Below are positions 10,578-21,784 of a stretch of 64,000 nucleotides of DNA, piece by piece; within the stretch, counting starts at the first letter, position 1, and each line of letters starts with the position of its first letter. A model generated the notes under the pieces. It made no database searches. It was not told the origin of the DNA and saw nothing but the letters and a program-made list of their open reading frames with translations. This DNA comes from Phytobacter palmae. Its GTDB lineage: Bacteria; Pseudomonadota; Gammaproteobacteria; Enterobacterales; Enterobacteriaceae. Location of the stretch: NCBI GenBank assembly GCA_900112785.1, contig FONB01000007.1, positions 62,001 to 126,000 on the forward strand, read 5' to 3'. The position numbers and the translations under genes were made by a program.

Positions 10578-12410
10578 GTGAACGGTGAGCTTATCTGGGT
10601 GTTATGCCTGTTGATGATAGCTGTCGTCCTCTTTGCGACGGGTAAAGTGCGCATGGATGCGGTGGCGTTACTGGTCATTGTGGCGTTTATTCTGAGCGGG
10701 ACGTTGACGATGACCGAGGCGTTGTCGGGTTTTAGCGATCCCAACGTTATTTTGATCGCCGCGCTTTTCATTATTGGTGATGGACTGGTGCGCACTGGCG
10801 TGGCGACCAGCATGGGGTCATGGCTGGTAAAAATGGCCGGCAGCAGCGAAATCAAAATGCTGGTCCTGCTGATGCTCACCGTCGCAGGGCTCGGTGCCTT
10901 TATGAGTTCCACTGGCGTGGTGGCGATTTTTATTCCCGTGGTACTCAGTGTCTGTATGCGTATGCAAATTTCTCCCTCCCGTTTAATGATGCCGCTCAGC
11001 TTTGCCGGGCTTATCAGCGGCATGATGACGCTGGTGGCGACACCCCCCAATCTGGTGGTGAACAGCGAATTGTTGCGTGAAGGGCTGGCCGGATTCAGTT
11101 TTTTTAGCGTTACGCCGTTGGGGCTGGTGATTTTGCTGATGGGCATTGTCTATATGCTGCTGATGCGCTTTATGCTTAAAAGTGACAAAGACGACAGCCA
11201 GCGTGATGGCTGGAAACGGCGTACTTTCCGCGATTTGATTAAAGAATACCGGCTGACCGGGCGCGCCAGGCGTCTGGCAATTCGCCCGGGTTCCCCCTTA
11301 ATTGGCCAGCGACTCGATGACCTGAAACTGCGTGAACGCTATGGTGCGAATGTTATCGGCGTTGAACGCTGGCGGCGCTTCCGTCGCGTGATTGTTAACG
11401 TTAATGGGGTATCGGAATTTCGCGCCCGCGATGTATTACTCATTGATATGTCGGCGGCGGATGTTGATTTACGCCAATTTTGTGCCGAACAACTGCTGGA
11501 ACCGATGATTTTACGCGGCGAATACTTTTCCGATCAGGCGCTGGATGTAGGGATGGCGGAAGTTTCGCCGATACCGGAGACTGAGCTGTTAGGTAAAACC
11601 GTACGTGAAATTGGCTTTCGTACCCGGTATGGCTTAAACGTGGTTGGGCTTAAACGTGACGGTGAAGCAATGTCCGGCGTCGTTGTTGATGAACCCCTGC
11701 AACCAGGGGACATTTTATTAGTTGTCGGTAACTGGAAGTTGATTAGCCAGTTGGGCCAGAAAGGGCGAGAGTTTCTGGTGCTCAATATGCCCGTGGAAGA
11801 GAGTGCCGTCTCTCCTGCACATAGCCAGGCACCTCATGCGATATTCTGCCTGGTATTGATGGTGGCGCTGATGCTGACAGATGAAATCCCCAACCCGGTG
11901 GCTGCGATTACGGCCTGCCTGCTGATGGGTAAATTCCGCTGTATTGATGCTGAGAGTGCCTATAAGGCCATTCACTGGCCAAGCCTCATTCTGATCGTCG
12001 GGATGATGCCCTTTGCGCTGGCGCTGCAAAAAACGGGGGGAGTGGATCTGGTCGTTAAAGCTTTACTCGATTTCGGCGGCAGCTATGGGCCATATATGAT
12101 GCTGGTGTGTCTGTTTGTATTGTGCGCCACCATCGGGCTGTTTATCTCTAATACCGCGACGGCCGTATTAATGGCGCCTATCGCGCTGGCGACGGCAAAA
12201 TCGATGGGGGTCTCACCTTATCCCTTTGCAATGGTCGTTGCGATGGCCGCCTCAGCTGCATTTATGACGCCGGTATCATCACCGGTTAATACACTGGTTC
12301 TTGGTCCGGGTAATTATCAATTCAGCGACTTCGTCAAAATCGGCGTGCCTTTTACCCTTCTTGTCATGGCAGTGTGTGTCGCGCTTATCCCTGTCCTGTT
12401 TCCGTTTTAA
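10578..12410 (+). CDS. yfbS: Predicted transporter YfbS (SLC13-type with two TrkA-C domains)
   Basis: A 610-residue integral membrane protein, the same length as E. coli YfbS. The N-terminal half has about five or six hydrophobic helices, including [14 protein letters not shown] near residue 155, the substrate-site hairpin motif of the DASS/SLC13 anion transporter family. Two soluble TrkA-C domains follow (about residues 220-300 and 310-395). The C-terminal membrane half carries the matching [14 protein letters not shown] and [11 protein letters not shown] signatures. The start is GTG at 10578 after AAGGACATGTT. The substrate is not established. Confidence 0.92.
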   Translation: MNGELIWVLCLLMIAVVLFATGKVRMDAVALLVIVAFILSGTLTMTEALSGFSDPNVILIAALFIIGDGLVRTGVATSMGSWLVKMAGSSEIKMLVLLMLTVAGLGAFMSSTGVVAIFIPVVLSVCMRMQISPSRLMMPLSFAGLISGMMTLVATPPNLVVNSELLREGLAGFSFFSVTPLGLVILLMGIVYMLLMRFMLKSDKDDSQRDGWKRRTFRDLIKEYRLTGRARRLAIRPGSPLIGQRLDDLKLRERYGANVIGVERWRRFRRVIVNVNGVSEFRARDVLLIDMSAADVDLRQFCAEQLLEPMILRGEYFSDQALDVGMAEVSPIPETELLGKTVREIGFRTRYGLNVVGLKRDGEAMSGVVVDEPLQPGDILLVVGNWKLISQLGQKGREFLVLNMPVEESAVSPAHSQAPHAIFCLVLMVALMLTDEIPNPVAAITACLLMGKFRCIDAESAYKAIHWPSLILIVGMMPFALALQKTGGVDLVVKALLDFGGSYGPYMMLVCLFVLCATIGLFISNTATAVLMAPIALATAKSMGVSPYPFAMVVAMAASAAFMTPVSSPVNTLVLGPGNYQFSDFVKIGVPFTLLVMAVCVALIPVLFPF

Positions 12411-12451
12411 CGATTATCCCGGCAGAAGTGCGATCGCCGGGATAACGTTTT
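12411..12451. terminator. Hairpin between convergent yfbS and yfbR
   Basis: A perfect 10-bp stem TTATCCCGGC/GCCGGGATAA is followed on the plus strand by ACGTTTT. The T-run is weak, but position right after the yfbS stop and between convergent genes favours a terminator. Confidence 0.6.
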
Positions 12452-12488
12452 CAGACGGTGGGTGACACCGGAAATGGAAAGAGGCGTA

Positions 12489-13088
12489 TTAAAGCGGGGA
12501 ATCCTGGCTTATTTCGTCCAGCGATAAATGGAAACTGGGGACAAAAACTTGCATGAAGTAATCCATTTCCGGACTGCGACGGGCATCCAGGGTTTTCTCC
12601 AGCCGCGATTTTGCCAGCATAAATTCATTATTTCCGGCAGACAGTTCTTCCAGACACTTTAGATATGCACAGAGCGCATCTGCCTGTTTAACGATCAATT
12701 TTTCATCAGCACTGTAATAATGTTCATCGATCAGCGCAGAGAATATATCGCGTAGTTCTTCCGGAACCATTTCGACCAGCTTCTGCTGGGCAATTTTTTC
12801 AATGGCTTTATATTCCTGGGCGATTTGTGAATTGAAGTATTTTACCGGGGTGGGTAAATCACCGGTCAATACTTCCGAGGCATCATGATACATCGCTAAC
12901 AGCGCGATTCGCTCCGCATTAACCTGACCACCGAATTTGCGATTTTTAATCGCTGCCAGTGCATGCGCCACCATGGCGACCTGCAGACTGTGTTCGGAGA
13001 CATTCTCGGTACGCACATTGCGCATCAGCGGCCAACGGTTGATTAATTTGAGACGGGACAGGTGCGCGAAGAAATGGCTTTGGCTCAT
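12489..13088 (-). CDS. yfbR: 5'-deoxynucleotidase YfbR
   Basis: A 199-residue HD-domain phosphohydrolase, orthologue of E. coli YfbR, which removes phosphate from deoxyribonucleoside 5'-monophosphates in nucleotide salvage. The metal-binding set is visible: H33 in SEHSLQ, H68-D69 in MYHDASEV and D137 in KQADAL. I placed the start at the ATG at 13088 so the protein begins [13 protein letters not shown], as in E. coli; the longer reading frame to 13151 adds an unconserved leader. It lies 80 bp downstream of alaA on the same strand. Confidence 0.95.
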   Translation of the reverse strand: MSQSHFFAHLSRLKLINRWPLMRNVRTENVSEHSLQVAMVAHALAAIKNRKFGGQVNAERIALLAMYHDASEVLTGDLPTPVKYFNSQIAQEYKAIEKIAQQKLVEMVPEELRDIFSALIDEHYYSADEKLIVKQADALCAYLKCLEELSAGNNEFMLAKSRLEKTLDARRSPEMDYFMQVFVPSFHLSLDEISQDSPL

Positions 13089-13168
13089 AGTTAACCTTGT
13101 CTGAAACTGCGACGGTGAGCCATTGTGCGCAGAGAGTGGGGGAAGATGCAAATCCTCCCCCCATGCGA

Positions 13169-14383
13169 TTATTGGTGATAACCGGACAAGAAGCGACCAA
13201 AGCGAGTGATCGACATTTCCAAATCATCCAGGCGCGGCAGCGTGACGATGCGCACATGATCCGGCCACGGCCAGTTGAAAGCAGTTCCTTGAACGAGAAG
13301 AACTTTCTCCTGTAACAGGAAATCAAGCACCATTTTCTGATCGTCATGAATATTGAAGCGCTTAGCGTCAATTTTCGGGAACATATATAGCGCTCCCTTC
13401 GGCTTGACACAGGACACGCCAGGAATGTCATTAATCAGCTCCCACGCGCGATTACGTTGTTCGTAAAGGCGTCCGCCCGGTACGATAAACTCGCTAATAC
13501 TCTGGTAGCCACCGAGTGCGGTCTGAATCGCATGTTGTGCAGGGACGTTAGCGCAAAGACGCATGGAGGCCAGCATTTCCAGCCCTTCGATATAACCTTT
13601 GGCGTGCTTTTGCGGTCCGCTCAGCACCATCCAGCCTTGACGGAACCCTGCAACGCGGTAGGTCTTGGAAAGGCCGTTAAAGGTAATGGTAAACACGTCC
13701 GGCGCCATCGCTGCAATAGAATGGTGTTCGGCATCGTCATAAAGGATTTTGTCGTAGATCTCGTCGGCGAAAATAATGAGATTATGCTGACGCGCTATCT
13801 CAACAATCTCCATCAACAGCTCTTTCGAATAGACCGCACCGGTGGGGTTGTTCGGGTTGATGATGACGATCCCACGCGTGCGTGGCGTGATTTTCGCACG
13901 AATATCATCGAGATCCGGGAACCAGTCAGAGGATTCATCACACAGATAGTGCACGGCTTTGCCGCTTGAGAGCGACACTGCCGCTGTCCACAAAGGATAG
14001 TCCGGCGCCGGGACCAGCATTTCATCACCGCTGTTCAACAGGGCCTGCATTGATTGTACGATCAGCTCTGAAACGCCATTACCGATATAGATATCTTCGA
14101 CGGTAACATCGCGCATGCCACGTGCCTGATAGTGCTGCATGATGGCTTTACGCGCTGAGTACAACCCTTTTGAGTCAGAATAACCTTGCGCGGTTGGCAG
14201 ATTTCGAATGACGTCGACCAGAATTTCATCTGGTGCGTCAAAGCCAAAAGGCGCCGGGTTGCCGATGTTTAGTTTAAGAACTTTGTTGCCTTCTTCTTCC
14301 AGGCGTTTCGCCTCTTTGAGAACCGGCCCGCGTATGTCATAACAGACGTTATCTAATTTGCTGGATTTTTCGATGGAGGACAT
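13169..14383 (-). CDS. alaA: Alanine transaminase AlaA
   Basis: A 404-residue fold-type I aminotransferase nearly identical to E. coli AlaA (YfbQ), which makes alanine from pyruvate and glutamate. The pyridoxal phosphate lysine is K240 in [25 protein letters not shown] (176-185) and ADEIYDKI are the other cofactor-pocket signatures. The start at 14383 ([10 protein letters not shown]) matches the family; an extension to 14485 lacks homology. The gene is transcribed away from lrhA, separated from it by about 950 bp of AT-rich DNA. Confidence 0.96.
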   Translation of the reverse strand: MSSIEKSSKLDNVCYDIRGPVLKEAKRLEEEGNKVLKLNIGNPAPFGFDAPDEILVDVIRNLPTAQGYSDSKGLYSARKAIMQHYQARGMRDVTVEDIYIGNGVSELIVQSMQALLNSGDEMLVPAPDYPLWTAAVSLSSGKAVHYLCDESSDWFPDLDDIRAKITPRTRGIVIINPNNPTGAVYSKELLMEIVEIARQHNLIIFADEIYDKILYDDAEHHSIAAMAPDVFTITFNGLSKTYRVAGFRQGWMVLSGPQKHAKGYIEGLEMLASMRLCANVPAQHAIQTALGGYQSISEFIVPGGRLYEQRNRAWELINDIPGVSCVKPKGALYMFPKIDAKRFNIHDDQKMVLDFLLQEKVLLVQGTAFNWPWPDHVRIVTLPRLDDLEMSITRFGRFLSGYHQ

Positions 14384-15332
14384 GAATCTTTGACCTTTTA
14401 GCTGTGAGTGCCACTTCCTGCCGTGGAAGTCAGCACCGAACAATGTACTCCCACGAGCGCAGGTTTTGAAGGGTGCGCAGAACAAGATTTTGCCTTAACC
14501 GCATCACAATTAACGTTTTTTAAACTACCATTATTGGTTAAATCTCTACATATCAGTGTTAAAGATATTGTTTGTGGTTTATGGTTCTTCTTACGCTGAT
14601 TTTTGTCGATTTTTCTGCTAAAAAAGAAAGGTTATGTAGTGTGGGTGGCAATGAAGAAGAATGATTTCGTCTCATAATCATTCTCAATTCAAAGAGAGTG
14701 ATAAATTTTAAAGTAACACACCGTCTGAGAAACAGCTAATCTGTGAAGATAATGTTAAGTATTATTAATACATAAGGTGATTCATTTTTCACGTTTATTT
14801 AATATTGCGAATGGAAAGGCCAAAATTTTTTAATATTAATAAAACTAAATCGTTCGCGAGATGATTTTTGGCGATCAGATTAATCGCAATAATGCTTATA
14901 AATATAATGGTTTTAGGTTAAAATGATGCCCGGAAATGGTTCTGTCAGGAAAGCCATGCTTTCTGTGTGGACTATTTGTTATTATTAGTTTGCTGTTATT
15001 ACTCGTTTTTCTACTCCCGGTCAGCCATATGAATTGGCTGTATATGACGTGCTCGCCATGTACGGCTAAGAATGTTGCAAAAAATGTTTTTTCCTTAAAA
15101 GGATTAACAAGTATTCGCATGGTTTATATATTCAATAGGGAAGGGAGTATGCAGAATAAAGATGTTGAGTTTGTCTTGCTCCAGACTGTGACCTATAAAC
15201 ACCTGAACTTTTTGTCAAGTTGACCAGGGTGATAACTCTGCTGGATGCACATTAAAAAGGGAATTGCTTAAATCTTACGCGCACAGCATAAACCCGGGTA
15301 ACTCCGAGTGAGGAACCCGTAAGTGAAAAAAT
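14384..15332. other. AT-rich alaA-lrhA intergenic region
   Basis: About 950 bp without a confidently supported gene. From roughly 14,500 to 14,930 the DNA is strikingly AT-rich, with many A/T runs, the kind of sequence H-NS often covers. It must hold the divergent alaA and lrhA promoters and probably a long lrhA leader. Just before lrhA, GGGTAACTCC and GAGGAACCC flank a small hairpin. One small reading frame (14936-15223) is listed separately. Confidence 0.55.
14936..15223 (+). CDS. Possible small membrane protein, 95 residues
   Basis: A 95-codon ATG frame in an otherwise gene-free stretch. Residues about 9-30 are strongly hydrophobic (FVIISLLLLLVFLLP), one likely transmembrane helix, followed by a soluble tail with two cysteines near 39-42 (CSPC) and a basic middle part. 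I recognise no family. GGAA lies only a few bases before the ATG, a poor ribosome binding site, and an overlapping 21-codon frame starts at 14921. It could equally be chance coding in the lrhA leader. Confidence 0.25.
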   Translation: MVLSGKPCFLCGLFVIISLLLLLVFLLPVSHMNWLYMTCSPCTAKNVAKNVFSLKGLTSIRMVYIFNREGSMQNKDVEFVLLQTVTYKHLNFLSS

Positions 15333-16271
15333 ATGATAAATGCAAATCGTCCGATACTGAATCTCGACCTCGATCTGCTGAGAACCTTTGTTGCGGTCGC
15401 TGATTTGAACACGTTCGCTGCGGCAGCTGCCGCAGTTTGTCGCACCCAGTCAGCGGTAAGTCAGCAAATGCAAAGACTGGAGCAGTTAGTAGGAAAGGAG
15501 CTTTTTGCCCGTCATGGTCGAAATAAGCTGTTAACTGAGCACGGCATTCAGTTACTGGGCTATGCAAGAAAGATCTTACGTTTCAATGATGAAGCATGTA
15601 CATCGCTAATGTTTAGCAATTTACAGGGGGCATTAACGATCGGCGCTTCGGATGAATCTGCCGACACTATTTTGCCATTCCTGCTTAATCGTATTAGTTC
15701 TGTTTATCCAAAACTCGCATTGGATGTGCGTGTCAAACGCAACCCCTTTGCCGAGGACAGGCTGAAAGAAGATGATGTCGATCTTGTTGTGACTACTAAC
15801 CGGCCAGGTGAATTCAATTGCCTGACACTGCGGACTTCACCCACGCACTGGTACTGCTCTGCGGAGTTTGTGTTGCAAAAAGGTGAGGCAGTGCCATTGG
15901 TTCTGTTAGACGAACCAAGCCCCTTCCGCGATATTGTGATTAATACGCTTAATGGAGCGAATATTCCCTGGCGTATTGCCTATGTGGCGTCCACCCTTTC
16001 AGCGGTAAAAGCGGCAGTTAAAGCCGGACTTGGCATCACTGCAAGGCCAGTAGAGATGATGAGTCCTGATTTAAGGGTGTTAGGTAAATCTGATGGCTTA
16101 CCTCTGCTGCCTGAGACGGAATATCTTCTTTGCTATAATCCGCTTAGCCAAAATGAACTTGCGCAGGTGATTTTCGAGGCAATGGAGCACTATCAGAATC
16201 CATGGCATTACGGCAGTAGTGCTACCGAAGGGGGAGGGGATTCTCTGGTGATTGAAGGAGATTTTGGGTAA
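15333..16271 (+). CDS. lrhA: LysR-type regulator LrhA
   Basis: A 312-residue LysR-family regulator matching E. coli LrhA, a repressor of flagellar (flhDC) and type 1 fimbrial genes and a factor in RpoS control. The winged helix-turn-helix is at about residues 13-70 ([21 protein letters not shown], then [19 protein letters not shown]). The effector domain runs from about 95 to 300. Residues about 130-170 and the last 20 differ more from E. coli than the DNA-binding part. There is no close Shine-Dalgarno; GAGGAA lies about 17 bp upstream. It is adjacent to nuo, as in E. coli, but separately terminated. Confidence 0.95.
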   Translation: MINANRPILNLDLDLLRTFVAVADLNTFAAAAAAVCRTQSAVSQQMQRLEQLVGKELFARHGRNKLLTEHGIQLLGYARKILRFNDEACTSLMFSNLQGALTIGASDESADTILPFLLNRISSVYPKLALDVRVKRNPFAEDRLKEDDVDLVVTTNRPGEFNCLTLRTSPTHWYCSAEFVLQKGEAVPLVLLDEPSPFRDIVINTLNGANIPWRIAYVASTLSAVKAAVKAGLGITARPVEMMSPDLRVLGKSDGLPLLPETEYLLCYNPLSQNELAQVIFEAMEHYQNPWHYGSSATEGGGDSLVIEGDFG

Positions 16272-16316
16272 CACTGGTCCCAAAAACTGGTAACAAAATG
16301 TAAGTGTGAAAACAGG

Positions 16317-16354
16317 CCGCTGGCAGCAAAAAAGCTGTCATCGGTTTGTTTTTT
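16317..16354 (+). terminator. Terminator after lrhA
   Basis: The stem CCGCTGGCAGC pairs with GCTGTCATCGG (one mismatch, one G-U) around an A6 loop and is followed by TTTGTTTTTT. Confidence 0.82.
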
Positions 16355-16896
16355 GCACAAATTGGTGCTATTTGTTGTAAAAAGTCAATAAATAATTAAA
16401 TGAATCAATTATTTAATTATCCCTCCTGTCATATCATCTCTTTTGTTCTATAGTTTTTGGTAATGGACATTCATGTTAAAAAACTAGCTATTTTGTTGCC
16501 TTTTTTAGGAATGAATTAACAAAAGCGTGTCTCAGATCAAGAAAATACTCCCATAGAGGGGGAGGAATCCAGGCAAAATCCTGTCAAAATAAGAGGGTAA
16601 TATTTGTTAAACTTCACAACGGACACGATTCAACACCCTGATTGTTTACGGGCTTTTTTTGAGGTTGCAGAAGAAAACGGCATTAAATGTTAATGAATTG
16701 CTGTCGATGTAAACTAATGTGAGGAAACTTTTGTTAAAGTTGACAAAAGGTTATAGAAAGGAGTAAAAACCCACATCGTTTGACCGACTTTGTCAAATTC
16801 GCACTGAACGTGTGGTTTTATTCCTCCCCATGAATCGATGTGGCGCCATCTGCCGGGAAGAGCAGAGGTATTAAGCGCTACCTTTTGAGTTAAGCA
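16355..16896 (+). promoter_or_regulatory. nuo operon upstream control region
   Basis: About 540 bp of AT-rich non-coding DNA before nuoA, consistent with the long, multi-promoter nuo control region known in E. coli (ArcA, NarL, Fis, IHF). AACTTT-TGTT-AAAGTT (16726-16741) is a perfect inverted repeat. TTGACAAA (16740-16747) is repeated inverted as TTTGTCAA (16789-16796). I could not assign a -35/-10 pair with confidence. No open reading frame here deserves a call. Confidence 0.5.
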
Positions 16897-17340
16897 ATGC
16901 GTATGTCAACATCCACTGAAATCATCGCTCATCATTGGGCATTCGCTATCTTTCTTATTGTCGCTATTGGCCTGTGCTGCCTGATGCTGGTCGGCGGCCG
17001 GTTCCTCGGTGGTCGGGCGCGTGCAAGACACAAAAACGTCCCGTTCGAGTCCGGTATCGATTCGGTAGGCTCAGCTCGCCTTCGTTTGTCTGCCAAGTTC
17101 TACCTGGTGGCCATGTTCTTCGTCATCTTCGACGTTGAAGCGCTCTATTTATATGCATGGTCAACCTCCATTCGTGAGAGTGGTTGGGTTGGTTTTGTCG
17201 AAGCCGCAATTTTCATTTTAGTGCTGCTGGCAGGTCTTGTTTACCTGGTGCGAATCGGTGCGCTGGACTGGACGCCTGAGCGTTCACGTCGCGAACGACT
17301 CAATCCGGAAACCGACAGCTACACTAATCGTCAACGCTAA
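16897..17340 (+). CDS. nuoA: NADH-quinone oxidoreductase subunit A
   Basis: A 147-residue membrane subunit of complex I and first gene of the nuo operon. Three hydrophobic helices are visible: about residues 14-36 ([17 protein letters not shown]), 68-88 ([21 protein letters not shown]) and 98-118. The loop after the first helix has the family motif [27 protein letters not shown], part of the quinone-site region. The conserved acidic DVE motif is in helix 2. nuoB follows 15 bp later. Confidence 0.97.
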   Translation: MRMSTSTEIIAHHWAFAIFLIVAIGLCCLMLVGGRFLGGRARARHKNVPFESGIDSVGSARLRLSAKFYLVAMFFVIFDVEALYLYAWSTSIRESGWVGFVEAAIFILVLLAGLVYLVRIGALDWTPERSRRERLNPETDSYTNRQR

Positions 17341-17355
17341 CCGCGAGGCAATAAG

Positions 17356-18018
17356 ATGGATTATACGCTCACCCGCATAGATCCCAACGGTGAGAACGAC
17401 CGTTACCCCCTGCAAAAACAGGAGATCGTAACCGACCCTCTGGAGCAGGAAGTGAATAAAACGGTGTTCATGGGCAAACTCCATGACCTGGTTAACTGGG
17501 GCCGTAAAAATTCAATCTGGCCTTATAACTTTGGCCTCTCCTGCTGCTACGTTGAGATGGTGACGTCATTCACTGCGGTGCATGACGTTGCGCGTTTCGG
17601 GGCTGAGGTGTTGCGTGCTTCACCGCGTCAGGCCGACCTGATGGTTATCGCGGGCACGCCGTTCACCAAAATGGCGCCGGTTATCCAGCGTCTGTATGAC
17701 CAGATGCTTGAGCCAAAATGGGTCATTTCCATGGGCGCATGCGCCAATTCCGGCGGAATGTATGATATCTATTCCGTAGTCCAGGGCGTTGATAAATTCA
17801 TCCCGGTGGATGTATACATCCCCGGCTGCCCGCCGCGTCCGGAAGCCTATATGCAGGCCCTGATGCTGTTGCAGGAATCCATTGGTAAAGAACGCCGCCC
17901 GCTGTCGTGGGTTGTTGGCGATCAAGGCGTGTATCGCGCCAATATGCAATCAGAGCGCGAGCGTAAACGCGGCGAACGTATTGCCGTCACGAATCTGCGT
18001 ACACCTGACGAGATTTAA
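17356..18018 (+). CDS. nuoB: NADH-quinone oxidoreductase subunit B
   Basis: A 220-residue peripheral subunit that binds the terminal iron-sulfur cluster N2, which passes electrons to quinone. The four cluster cysteines are visible: tandem C63-C64 in [10 protein letters not shown]129 in GACANSGG and C158 in GCPPRPEA. Length and sequence match E. coli. An 89-bp gap before nuoC holds no gene. Confidence 0.97.
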   Translation: MDYTLTRIDPNGENDRYPLQKQEIVTDPLEQEVNKTVFMGKLHDLVNWGRKNSIWPYNFGLSCCYVEMVTSFTAVHDVARFGAEVLRASPRQADLMVIAGTPFTKMAPVIQRLYDQMLEPKWVISMGACANSGGMYDIYSVVQGVDKFIPVDVYIPGCPPRPEAYMQALMLLQESIGKERRPLSWVVGDQGVYRANMQSERERKRGERIAVTNLRTPDEI

Positions 18019-18107
18019 TTTGCGCCTGTAGGTAACGGCAAACACTTCGCATTTTAATAATCAACTAACGCGGAGCCTTACCTGACAGTCACCACGGACC
18101 TTTTGCA

Positions 18108-19919
18108 ATGGTGAACAATATGACTGACTTAACTGCGCAAGAAGCCAAAGAAGCCACATGGCAGACCCGGGATCACCTTGATGATCCGGTCATTGGTGAG
18201 TTGCGCAACCGTTTTGGGCCGGATGCCTTTACCGTTCAGGCTACCCGCACCGGGGTACCCGTTGTTTGGGTGAAGCGCGAACAGTTACTGGAAGTAGGCG
18301 ATTTCCTCAAGAAACTGCCTAAACCTTACGTCATGCTGTTTGATTTACACGGCATGGACGAACGTCTACGTACACACCGCGCAGGTCTGCCTGCCGCGGA
18401 TTTTTCCGTTTTCTATCACCTGATTTCCATTGAACGCAATCGCGATATCATGCTCAAGGTGGCGTTATCTGAAAACGATCTGCGTGTACCGACTTTCACC
18501 AAACTTTTCCCGAACGCGAACTGGTATGAGCGCGAAACCTGGGAAATGTTCGGTATTGATATCGAAGGCCACCCGCACCTGACGCGCATTATGATGCCGC
18601 AGACGTGGACAGGCCACCCGCTGCGTAAAGATTATCCGGCGCGAGCGACCGAATTCGATCCGTTTGAGCTGACGAAAGCGAAACAGGATCTGGAGATGGA
18701 ATCGCTGAAGTTTAAACCGGAAGACTGGGGCATGAAGCGCGGTACCGACAATGAGGACTTCATGTTCCTCAACCTCGGTCCGAACCACCCGTCTGCGCAC
18801 GGTGCATTCCGTATTATCCTCCAGCTTGATGGCGAAGAGATCGTCGACTGTGTGCCGGATATCGGTTACCACCACCGTGGTGCCGAGAAGATGGGCGAGC
18901 GTCAGTCCTGGCATAGTTACATTCCGTATACCGACCGTATTGAGTACCTCGGTGGTTGCGTTAATGAAATGCCATACGTGCTGGCGGTGGAAAAACTGGC
19001 CGGTATTACCGTGCCGGATCGCGTGAATGTGATTCGCGTGATGCTCTCCGAACTGTTCCGTATCAACAGCCATCTGCTGTACATCTCGACGTTTATTCAG
19101 GACGTTGGCGCGATGACCCCGGTCTTCTTCGCCTTTACCGATCGTCAGAAAATCTACGATCTGGTGGAAGCGATAACGGGTTTCCGTATGCACCCGGCCT
19201 GGTTCCGTATCGGTGGTGTGGCACACGATCTGCCGCGTGGCTGGGATCGTCTGCTGCGTGAATTCCTCGACTGGATGCCGAAGCGCCTTGCCTCCTACGA
19301 GAAAGCCGCGCTGCGTAACACCATTCTGAAAGGTCGTTCTCAGGGTGTGGCTGCTTATGGCGCGAAAGAAGCGCTGGAGTGGGGCACCACGGGCGCAGGC
19401 CTGCGTGCGACAGGGATTGACTTCGATGTGCGTAAGGCGCGTCCTTACTCCGGCTATGAAAACTTCGACTTCGAAGTCCCGGTTGGCGGCGGCATTTCCG
19501 ACTGCTATACCCGCGTGATGCTGAAAGTGGAAGAGCTGCGCCAGAGTCTGCGCATTCTTGAGCAGTGCCTCAACAATATGCCGGAAGGTCCGTTCAAAGC
19601 GGATCACCCGCTGACAACGCCGCCGCCGAAAGAGCGCACGCTGCAGCATATCGAAACCCTGATCACCCACTTCCTGCAGGTTTCCTGGGGCCCGGTTATG
19701 CCGGCGCAGGAGTCCTTCCAGATGATTGAAGCGACCAAGGGTATTAACAGTTACTACCTGACCAGTGATGGCAGCACCATGAGCTACCGTACTCGCGTAC
19801 GTACGCCAAGCTTTGCGCACCTGCAACAGATCCCGTCCGCCATCCGGGGCAGTCTGGTCTCTGACCTGATTGTGTATCTGGGTAGTATTGATTTTGTTAT
19901 GTCAGATGTGGACCGCTAA
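18108..19919 (+). CDS. nuoC: NADH-quinone oxidoreductase fused subunit C/D
   Basis: A 603-residue fused NuoCD subunit, as in E. coli and other enterobacteria; in many bacteria C and D are separate. Residues 1 to about 190 are the 30-kDa subunit domain ([18 protein letters not shown] signature). The rest is the 49-kDa hydrogenase-like domain ([28 protein letters not shown]), which forms the quinone-binding chamber with NuoB. The start is the ATG at 18108 (MVNNMTDL) after CGGACC; an internal ATG at 18120 is an alternative. Confidence 0.97.
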   Translation: MVNNMTDLTAQEAKEATWQTRDHLDDPVIGELRNRFGPDAFTVQATRTGVPVVWVKREQLLEVGDFLKKLPKPYVMLFDLHGMDERLRTHRAGLPAADFSVFYHLISIERNRDIMLKVALSENDLRVPTFTKLFPNANWYERETWEMFGIDIEGHPHLTRIMMPQTWTGHPLRKDYPARATEFDPFELTKAKQDLEMESLKFKPEDWGMKRGTDNEDFMFLNLGPNHPSAHGAFRIILQLDGEEIVDCVPDIGYHHRGAEKMGERQSWHSYIPYTDRIEYLGGCVNEMPYVLAVEKLAGITVPDRVNVIRVMLSELFRINSHLLYISTFIQDVGAMTPVFFAFTDRQKIYDLVEAITGFRMHPAWFRIGGVAHDLPRGWDRLLREFLDWMPKRLASYEKAALRNTILKGRSQGVAAYGAKEALEWGTTGAGLRATGIDFDVRKARPYSGYENFDFEVPVGGGISDCYTRVMLKVEELRQSLRILEQCLNNMPEGPFKADHPLTTPPPKERTLQHIETLITHFLQVSWGPVMPAQESFQMIEATKGINSYYLTSDGSTMSYRTRVRTPSFAHLQQIPSAIRGSLVSDLIVYLGSIDFVMSDVDR

Positions 19920-19921
19920 TT

Positions 19922-20422
19922 ATGCACGAGAATCAATTACCAGAAACCGAGGCTTTTGAGCTGAGTGCGGCAGAGCGTGAAGCCATTGAGCACGAGATGC
20001 ACCACTACGAAGATCCGCGTGCTGCGTCCATTGAAGCGCTGAAAATCGTTCAGAAACAGCGTGGCTGGGTGCCGGACGGTGCGATTTATGCCATCGCTGA
20101 TGTGCTGGGTATCCCGGCGAGCGATGTGGAAGGCGTGGCGACATTCTATAGCCAAATCTTCCGCCAGCCGGTAGGCCGTCATGTGATCCGCTACTGCGAC
20201 AGCGTGGTATGCCATATCACTGGTTATCAGGGTATTCAGTCTGCTATTGAAAGCCATCTGAAAATCAAACCGGGCCAGACCACCTTCGATGGTCGCTTTA
20301 CGCTGTTGCCAACCTGCTGCCTGGGTAACTGCGATAAGGGGCCGAACATGATGATTGATGAGGATACTCATGCACATCTGACCCCGGAAGGCATTCCCGA
20401 ATTACTGGAGCGGTATAAATGA
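19922..20422 (+). CDS. nuoE: NADH-quinone oxidoreductase subunit E
   Basis: A 166-residue subunit of the NADH-oxidising module with a thioredoxin-like fold. It holds 2Fe-2S cluster N1a through C92, C97, C133 and C137 (YCDSVVCH and [10 protein letters not shown]). The start lies 2 bp after the nuoC stop, and the stop overlaps the nuoF start by 4 bp (ATGA), typical translational coupling. Confidence 0.97.
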   Translation: MHENQLPETEAFELSAAEREAIEHEMHHYEDPRAASIEALKIVQKQRGWVPDGAIYAIADVLGIPASDVEGVATFYSQIFRQPVGRHVIRYCDSVVCHITGYQGIQSAIESHLKIKPGQTTFDGRFTLLPTCCLGNCDKGPNMMIDEDTHAHLTPEGIPELLERYK

Positions 20423-21756
20423 AAAACGTTATCCGTACTCCCGAAACGCATCCGCTGACCTGGCGTCTGCGTGATGATAAGCAGCCCGTGTGGCTGGATG
20501 AATATCAAAGCAAAAACGGGTATGCCGGTGCGCGTCGTGCGCTGACCGGTATGGCGCCGGATGACATCGTCAATGCGGTCAAAGACTCAGGTCTGAAAGG
20601 TCGTGGCGGCGCTGGCTTCTCCACGGGTCTGAAGTGGAGCCTGATGCCGAAAGACGAAACCATGAATATCCGTTACCTGCTGTGTAACGCCGATGAAATG
20701 GAACCGGGTACCTACAAAGACCGTTTATTGATGGAGCAACTGCCGCACCTGCTGGTTGAAGGCATGCTCATTTCCGCGTTTGCGCTGAAAGCGTACCGTG
20801 GCTACATCTTCTTACGCGGTGAATATATTGAAGCGGCGGTGCATTTGCGCCGTGCGATTGCCGAAGCGACCGAAGCAGGACTGCTTGGCAAAAATATTCT
20901 CGGTAGCGGGTTCGATTTCGAACTGTTCGTGCACACCGGTGCAGGGCGTTATATCTGCGGTGAAGAGACTGCGCTGATTAACTCCCTCGAAGGTCGCCGC
21001 GCCAACCCTCGCTCCAAGCCGCCGTTCCCGGCGAGCTCCGGCGTATGGGGAAAACCGACCTGTGTTAATAACGTTGAAACCCTGTGTAACGTCCCGGCGA
21101 TCCTCGCTAACGGCGTGGAGTGGTACCAGAATATTTCGAAGAGCAAAGACGCTGGCACCAAACTGATGGGTTTCTCCGGTCGCGTGAAAAATCCGGGTCT
21201 GTGGGAGTTGCCGTTTGGCACCACTGCTCGCGAGATCCTTGAGGATTACGCGGGCGGCATGCGTGATGGCCTGAAATTCAAAGCTTGGCAGCCAGGCGGA
21301 GCCGGTACGGATTTCCTGACCGAAGCGCATCTGGATCTGCCGATGGAATTCGAAAGCATTGGTAAAGCGGGTAGCCGCCTGGGTACGGCGCTGGCAATGG
21401 CGGTGGACCACGAAATTGGCATGGTTTCGCTGGTGCGCAACCTGGAAGAGTTTTTCGCCCGTGAGTCCTGCGGCTGGTGTACGCCTTGCCGTGACGGTTT
21501 GCCGTGGAGCGTGAAAATTCTGCGCGCATTAGAGCGTGGCGAGGGCCAGCCCGGGGATATCGAGACACTTGAGCAACTGTGTCGTTTCCTCGGACCGGGT
21601 AAAACCTTCTGTGCGCATGCGCCAGGTGCGGTAGAGCCGCTGCAGAGCGCAATTAAATACTTCCGCGAAGAATTCGAGGCAGGCATTAAGCAGCAGTTCA
21701 GCAATACCCAGGCTATTCACGGGATTCAGCCGAACCTGCTTAAAACGCGCTGGTGA
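20419..21756 (+). CDS. nuoF: NADH-quinone oxidoreductase subunit F
   Basis: The 445-residue NADH- and FMN-binding subunit. The glycine-rich nucleotide site [10 protein letters not shown] is at residues 61-70, and the FMN-site signature [19 protein letters not shown] lies near 175-193. The N3 4Fe-4S cluster ligands are C351, C354 and C357 ([11 protein letters not shown]) with C398 ([10 protein letters not shown]). It accepts hydride from NADH and passes electrons to NuoE and NuoG. Confidence 0.97.
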   Translation: MKNVIRTPETHPLTWRLRDDKQPVWLDEYQSKNGYAGARRALTGMAPDDIVNAVKDSGLKGRGGAGFSTGLKWSLMPKDETMNIRYLLCNADEMEPGTYKDRLLMEQLPHLLVEGMLISAFALKAYRGYIFLRGEYIEAAVHLRRAIAEATEAGLLGKNILGSGFDFELFVHTGAGRYICGEETALINSLEGRRANPRSKPPFPASSGVWGKPTCVNNVETLCNVPAILANGVEWYQNISKSKDAGTKLMGFSGRVKNPGLWELPFGTTAREILEDYAGGMRDGLKFKAWQPGGAGTDFLTEAHLDLPMEFESIGKAGSRLGTALAMAVDHEIGMVSLVRNLEEFFARESCGWCTPCRDGLPWSVKILRALERGEGQPGDIETLEQLCRFLGPGKTFCAHAPGAVEPLQSAIKYFREEFEAGIKQQFSNTQAIHGIQPNLLKTRW

Positions 21757-21784
21757 GTTAAATTTCTAATTTGGAAGCACGCTA

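Noticed and set aside
16740-16757. TTGACA with TATAGA as a nuo promoter
   Set aside because: Spacing is only 6 bp, not compatible with sigma-70; the hexamers more likely belong to the inverted repeats.
18465-19826. 453-codon minus-strand open frame opposite nuoC
   Set aside because: Antisense shadow of a highly expressed gene; rich in His, Arg and Thr with no family signature.
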